Assembly: GCF_965638725.1 (NCBI RefSeq)
Contig: NC_134961.1
Location: forward strand, 3,410,001-3,474,000
Reading direction: 5' to 3'
Source: Aptenodytes patagonicus
Taxonomy: Eukaryota > Chordata > Aves > Sphenisciformes > Spheniscidae
DNA: 64,000 bases
The translations under genes and the position numbers were made by a program. Positions 59,801 through 64,000 of the stretch are shown in pieces (position 1 is the first letter of the stretch; the number at the start of each line of letters is the position of its first letter). The notes beneath the pieces are model-generated. The model saw only the letters and a program-made list of their open reading frames with translations, was not told where the DNA came from and did not search any database.

Positions 59801-62800
59801 TGTAAAAGCCCTTTGCTGGCATTGCCACTGTGGGACTCGTGTTTGAGAGACACCTGGGTGTCATCCTTTCCCACTTCCAAAAAACAGCAACATCTCCATC
59901 TTCTGATGGCACGTTGCCGTGGCCATCGCTTCCTGTTTATGGCTTGCTATTTGCATTATTTTACGTGATAAGCATGTTCACTTACCAGTATTTTATTTTT
60001 TTTGGTAATAGTTGGAGATGCCTCCAGTGTTTTGTTTGAAAATCAGCGGGCAGTGCTTTGGGAAAAGATGGTCCTTCGTGAGAGACAGGGACTGCAGTTG
60101 CCGCAGGTTTCTGTGTGGCTTGAGGTACTTAAAGAGCTCTCCAGCTGGGTGGCAATATTGCAAGTTCACTAGCTCCTATCTGCATCTCAAACAACAGAAA
60201 GGCTTTTGAAAATCGCCCCCTCCCTCCAGTTTGTTAAGGAATACTTTAAATATTGTCCCTCCCTCATACACTAATTCCCTTTAAGAAGATGGTGAGGAAG
60301 AGTGATAAAAGTGATGCTCTGTGCTCCAGCCTGCGGTGTTCTCTGCTGCGAGCGCTTTTTCCCTTTCTGCCTTGTACCTTCTTTCTCTGTGAAATGAACT
60401 GCAGCCTGGGAAGGCACTTTCTGTTTCCCCACCCTGAAACCTGACCTCACAAATAGCTGATTAATGGGAGTTTCTGCAGCTTGCTGGTGACCTCACAGCA
60501 TCGAAGGAAAACAGCATTTGGGAATAGCAGATACCAGATAAAGAAAGGCTTTGGTTATCACATGGATCCTTTCCACTATATGCAGTTGAAAGTAACTGGC
60601 AAGCATGAAATGCAGACTTACTGCACAGCCATCTATTTACATGATCCGTCTCTATATTCTTCAGAACCCTCTTCGTCCATTCCTGGAGCCTGCGGGCACT
60701 GTCAGATTTCACCAACAGAATGAGCAGCAGAATCTGTGTCATTATTAGAGGGTTCTTCCAATTTACCTTGAGTCCTCTTTTGCAATTGTCTTGATTTACA
60801 AAAGCTGTTGGTCCCAGAGAAACTAGATTTTTTCATTTTTGTGAAAAGGACTGTGATATTTGTAATGATTTTTTTCTACTGAGCATGCAAATGTTAGATT
60901 TCATATTTATGATAATTTCCTCCTTACTTGTTGTAAGGTTCCAAAATATATCCATTTAGTTGTTCAGAAGTAAAAACCAACACAAGTGTGAGCGTCTGTA
61001 AAGTGATCCCATGTCTTCTGGGTGAGACAAACCTTAAATCATTGGGATATTAACCATCTTTTCTCATTTTTCTTCTATGTCTTTTGTCAGTGATATCACT
61101 TGAACATGATTCAGAATCGATCACAGTATTGCAGATTATGATTAAAACTCAACAACTGAAGATAATAAAATTAACTCCATATATTTAAAAAGTAAGCAAC
61201 AACAAAAAATGTTTCTGGAGACCCCTGTGTTTCAAATTCATATCTAAGTAGGCAGTGTTAGTTATAAGGATTCTAATTTTCTCCTTTCTCTCTTAAATGG
61301 TAAAATAAACCTACTAGCCATCCTTACCAATAGTGGCAACCTTGTCATTGCTTTGGCCTGTGATCAGCACGTCCACCATGTGAAGGATGGTAATCTTTAG
61401 ATTCTAAGCATGCCTTTCCTTATAAAAAATTGTGGCAATAAAACTAAATAGGATTGTAAGTCAAAGATTTAACATCCCGTTGCTTGTCTCCTGATGCAGG
61501 ACTAGGATCGATGTTAATGCAAATAACAGTGGTAGAGATAATTCTTTCCTTCCCCTGAAGGTGAAGTAGGGGCTTTTGCTGGGAAATAATTAAATGGTGC
61601 CTTTTCTCTACTCAGATGCGAGGGTTGAGAGCTGCCTCTGCAAGCAGAAGGAGGGTTTGCTGCAGTTCTAGATTGGTTCCTGTCCTGCCCCTTACCCCTG
61701 TCAACGCGACACCAGGGAAGAGACCGTCTGCAGAGGTTTAAGAGCAGCAGCCACTCTCTTCCCTCTCCACAGTATGATTTTAGTATTATGGCAGTCTGCC
61801 CTTTTTTATTTGCTTCCTTCTTTGTGCATCACTCCATCAGCAGTAAGGCGGATCGGCACATGATAGGGTGCGGACCGGGGGCAACAGCACGGATGAATCC
61901 CAGGCTGGCAGCAGCGTGGCGTCCAGAAAGGTGCAGAACGTGCTGGTCTGTTCTTGGGACCTCGTCTCCCGTGGGATCTGTCTTGGTGGCGGACTAGTCA
62001 GCGCTGGTTTTGAGATGCAGGAGAGAGAGGTATCCTTCTGCTGGTGAGAAGCCAAGCTGGTCTGATGGAGGGATACCAGGTGTATCAAATGCAGACCAAG
62101 GGCTAAAATACAAGATGTAATGCCTTGGGGTTAGGCAGAGGAAAAAATGCTCTTAGAAATGCAGAAGCAGCCTGTCCTTCCCTCTACTTTTTTGATCTTC
62201 TCCCCATAAAAAGTTTGTGTGCAAAATGCTTTTTTTTAATCTAAATACTAGATTTTTTTTAGCATATTAGAGATGACCTTATAGGACAAATGGTTTCTGG
62301 AAAGCCACTTGCTAAAAACGCTTGATTAGTTATTCTAAATTTTTTTAATAAATGGTATAAAGTCTAGACTGATTAGATGAAATGAATTTGGAGACTCTGC
62401 AGTTTACAAGTTTTATTAATTTAAAGAAAGCTAACAAAATCGATTTGTGACAGGCCGTAGAAACTGACCATATGATACATATTTCTAAATCACTTCTTTA
62501 TGAGGAATCAGGCTTTCCAAATGTAATGCCCATCAGTCCTTGCCATCTGGTAACCTTACTTTATTCTCACTAATCTTGGAGGAAAAAAATATATCCAAAC
62601 ACAGATCCTTCATACAAATCTTCTTTATGTCATTCAAGCTTATGGCACTTACTAATATTCATAAATATCAATATATGTTATTAAAAATTACCTTTAAAGT
62701 AAAATTAATCTGTGTGAACACTGTGAGCTGTTGCTTTATTTAAAGAGCAATTCAATATAATATTCTGGATGTTAGGTGATGATGATGATCTGAGGTTATG

Positions 62801-63161
62801 GCCAGGTTTCCCCTCAACAGGTTTACCTGCATAAGTCAAATTGTAATCCCCAAGCGGGCTTTGAGAAGCTTTTTTTTTTTTTTTCTCCTGATGAAATGAA
62901 GCAGGCTGCTTTGTGGTCACTTTCTGTTCATGGCTCTACAGGTGGATTTTTCAGGGATGTTGTTGGGATGTGCTAGGTATATGAAGGCAGAACTTGGCAT
63001 TGGGGTTTCCGGAGGTAGAATTGTAAGAGAAAAGCCAAGAAGATCTGGGAGGATTCGGACTTACTACCATTGCAAATGAATTTAAATAACTGTGATGGCT
63101 GAAGTTCAAAGAAAAATCCCTAGCCAGTCTTCACTTTTCTGAGAATGATGCAATCTTTCAT

Positions 63162-63527
63162 CTAGCAGAGGCACCCTGGCACCTTTGTTCTTCCTCTTGC
63201 CCGCTGAGGAGGATGAAGATGGCACACATCTCCATCATCATCGGTTGTCGTGCTGCCTCCAACAAGTTGCAGCAGGCTAGATCCTTTCATGCTGCTGAGG
63301 AGGAAGCGTGGGGTGTCCCAGGCGAGAGGAGCTGCTCCGTTCCTGTCCTTATCTCCTCCTGCATAGTCCTCCTCCACAGTCCTGGAGCTCACACAGGGAG
63401 TGCTGGCCAGGCGGTGTCTGCTCTGCATTGACTTCAGGTGGTGAAGTGACGTCTGAGCAGCCGGCTGGACCCTCTTCCTGCCTTTCCCAGTGGGAACCTG
63501 CTTGGCATTTCCAGGAGACTGCGCCAT
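63162..63527 (-). other. unassigned ATG-started open frame of 121 codons
   Basis: On the minus strand an ATG at 63525-63527 opens MAQSPGNAKQVPTGKGRKRV and runs to a TAG at 63162-63164, through a segment rich in serine and charged residues and a TTTDDDGDV patch. I recognise no family. It lies inside MAPK8IP3 intron 1, antisense, in a locally GC-richer patch. It could be chance, a degenerate retrocopy or part of a noncoding transcript. Confidence 0.15.
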
Positions 63528-64000
63528 GATACTCAAATACTTACATCATGTTGTGTGTGCGAGCCTTATAGGCTCAGCCTATGTCACGCTGACTCTGTCC
63601 AGCCCTTGCTTACTGCTGTGCAAGGACCAGCAGATGTGTGCAGGGCTGCCATTTCATCTGTCTGCTTCTCAATCAACAGTGATTTCAGTTCTAGTCCAAT
63701 CTTTCAGATAGATAGACCATCGGTCTGAAATTGCACATTGTTGTCGGGAAGATTGACAGCTAATCTGCATGTCCAGGAGTGCCACGCATGGGCCATGACA
63801 AACACTGCAATTCTTCTGTATTTTGTGGTAGAAAATACCTTCTTTTCTTCAAGGAGGTGGTCAGCCTTCAAAATTGATGTATCGGGTGTGGTATTCTGTT
63901 TGTCTGCAGGTCACTTTGCAGTCTGTTGAGCTGCAAGGTGTCCAGAATGATATCCTTGGAGCTGTGTCTTGCTTTGCAGGACAGATTGCTTTAGTTCAGG

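Larger units (their letters stand above)
54090..64000 (+). other. MAPK8IP3: MAPK8IP3 intron 1 (incomplete)
   Basis: I looked for the next exon, expected to begin with sequence like KFIEFEDALEQEKKELQ, and did not find it. The intron contains G-rich sequence at its start and two antisense CR1 fragments. Stretches 54700-57200 and 59800-63160 are otherwise featureless to me. Confidence 0.7.

Noticed and set aside
59075-59968. Plus-strand open frame of 297 codons in MAPK8IP3 intron 1
   Set aside because: It is the antisense reading of a CR1 fragment, whose reverse transcriptase reads on the minus strand.
60461-60742. Minus-strand frame starting with a hydrophobic MTQILLLILLV
   Set aside because: The start is a short hydrophobic run only, with no recognisable family, splice context or conservation evidence.
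54090-64000. Search for MAPK8IP3 exon 2
   Set aside because: No sequence resembling the expected coiled-coil exon was found, so the whole stretch is treated as intron.

Overview
The window is nuclear DNA from a vertebrate, almost certainly a bird. The evidence is intron-containing genes with GT-AG junctions, three CpG-island promoters, and interspersed repeats dominated by 3' fragments of CR1 LINEs with short ATTCTATG-like tails, plus one avian-type retroviral LTR. I see no bacterial, plasmid or phage features and no CRISPR array. No species can be named from the sequence alone.

Layout, left to right. (1) 1-3086, plus strand: the last three coding exons of CRAMP1, a SANT-type chromatin regulator, ending in a TGA at 3084. 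Two CR1 fragments sit in its last intron. (2) 3087-9480: AT-rich sequence that should hold the CRAMP1 3' UTR, a dinucleotide microsatellite and a CR1 fragment. (3) 9480-19533, plus strand: a CpG-island promoter and the complete five-exon coding region of JPT2 (HN1L), 188 codons, with four PPGG motifs. (4) 27555-38694, minus strand: a complete 13-exon gene for a 12-helix major facilitator protein of the MFSD1 family. I joined the exons by hand into one open frame of 480 codons with matching phases at every junction. Its CpG-island promoter is at 38.3-38.9 kb. (5) 38.9-53.4 kb: about 14 kb of intergenic sequence with an LTR, microsatellites, several CR1 pieces and two exon-like candidates. (6) 53.5-54.1 kb, plus strand: the CpG island and first coding exon of MAPK8IP3 (JIP3), including a GGC repeat in the 5' leader. 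The rest of the window, 54.1-64 kb, is intron 1 of that gene as far as I can see.

The order CRAMP1-JPT2-MAPK8IP3 matches human 16p13.3 as I remember it. The exception is the MFSD1-family gene between JPT2 and MAPK8IP3, which I do not recall at the human locus. JPT2 and the MFSD1-like gene are tail to tail with a young CR1 between them. The MFSD1-like gene and MAPK8IP3 point away from each other. The four genes do not form an operon or an obvious pathway, although JPT2 (NAADP signalling at acidic stores), the MFSD1 family (lysosomal membrane) and JIP3 (lysosome and vesicle transport) all touch endolysosome biology. I treat that as coincidence.

I found no clearly novel biological system. The observations most worth checking are the MFSD1-like gene itself, its cysteine- and sequon-rich first lumenal loop, its acidic dileucine signal at the C-terminus rather than the N-terminus, a stop-free leader with a poly-glycine-coding repeat in frame with JIP3, and two nearly identical inverted CR1 copies 31 kb apart.
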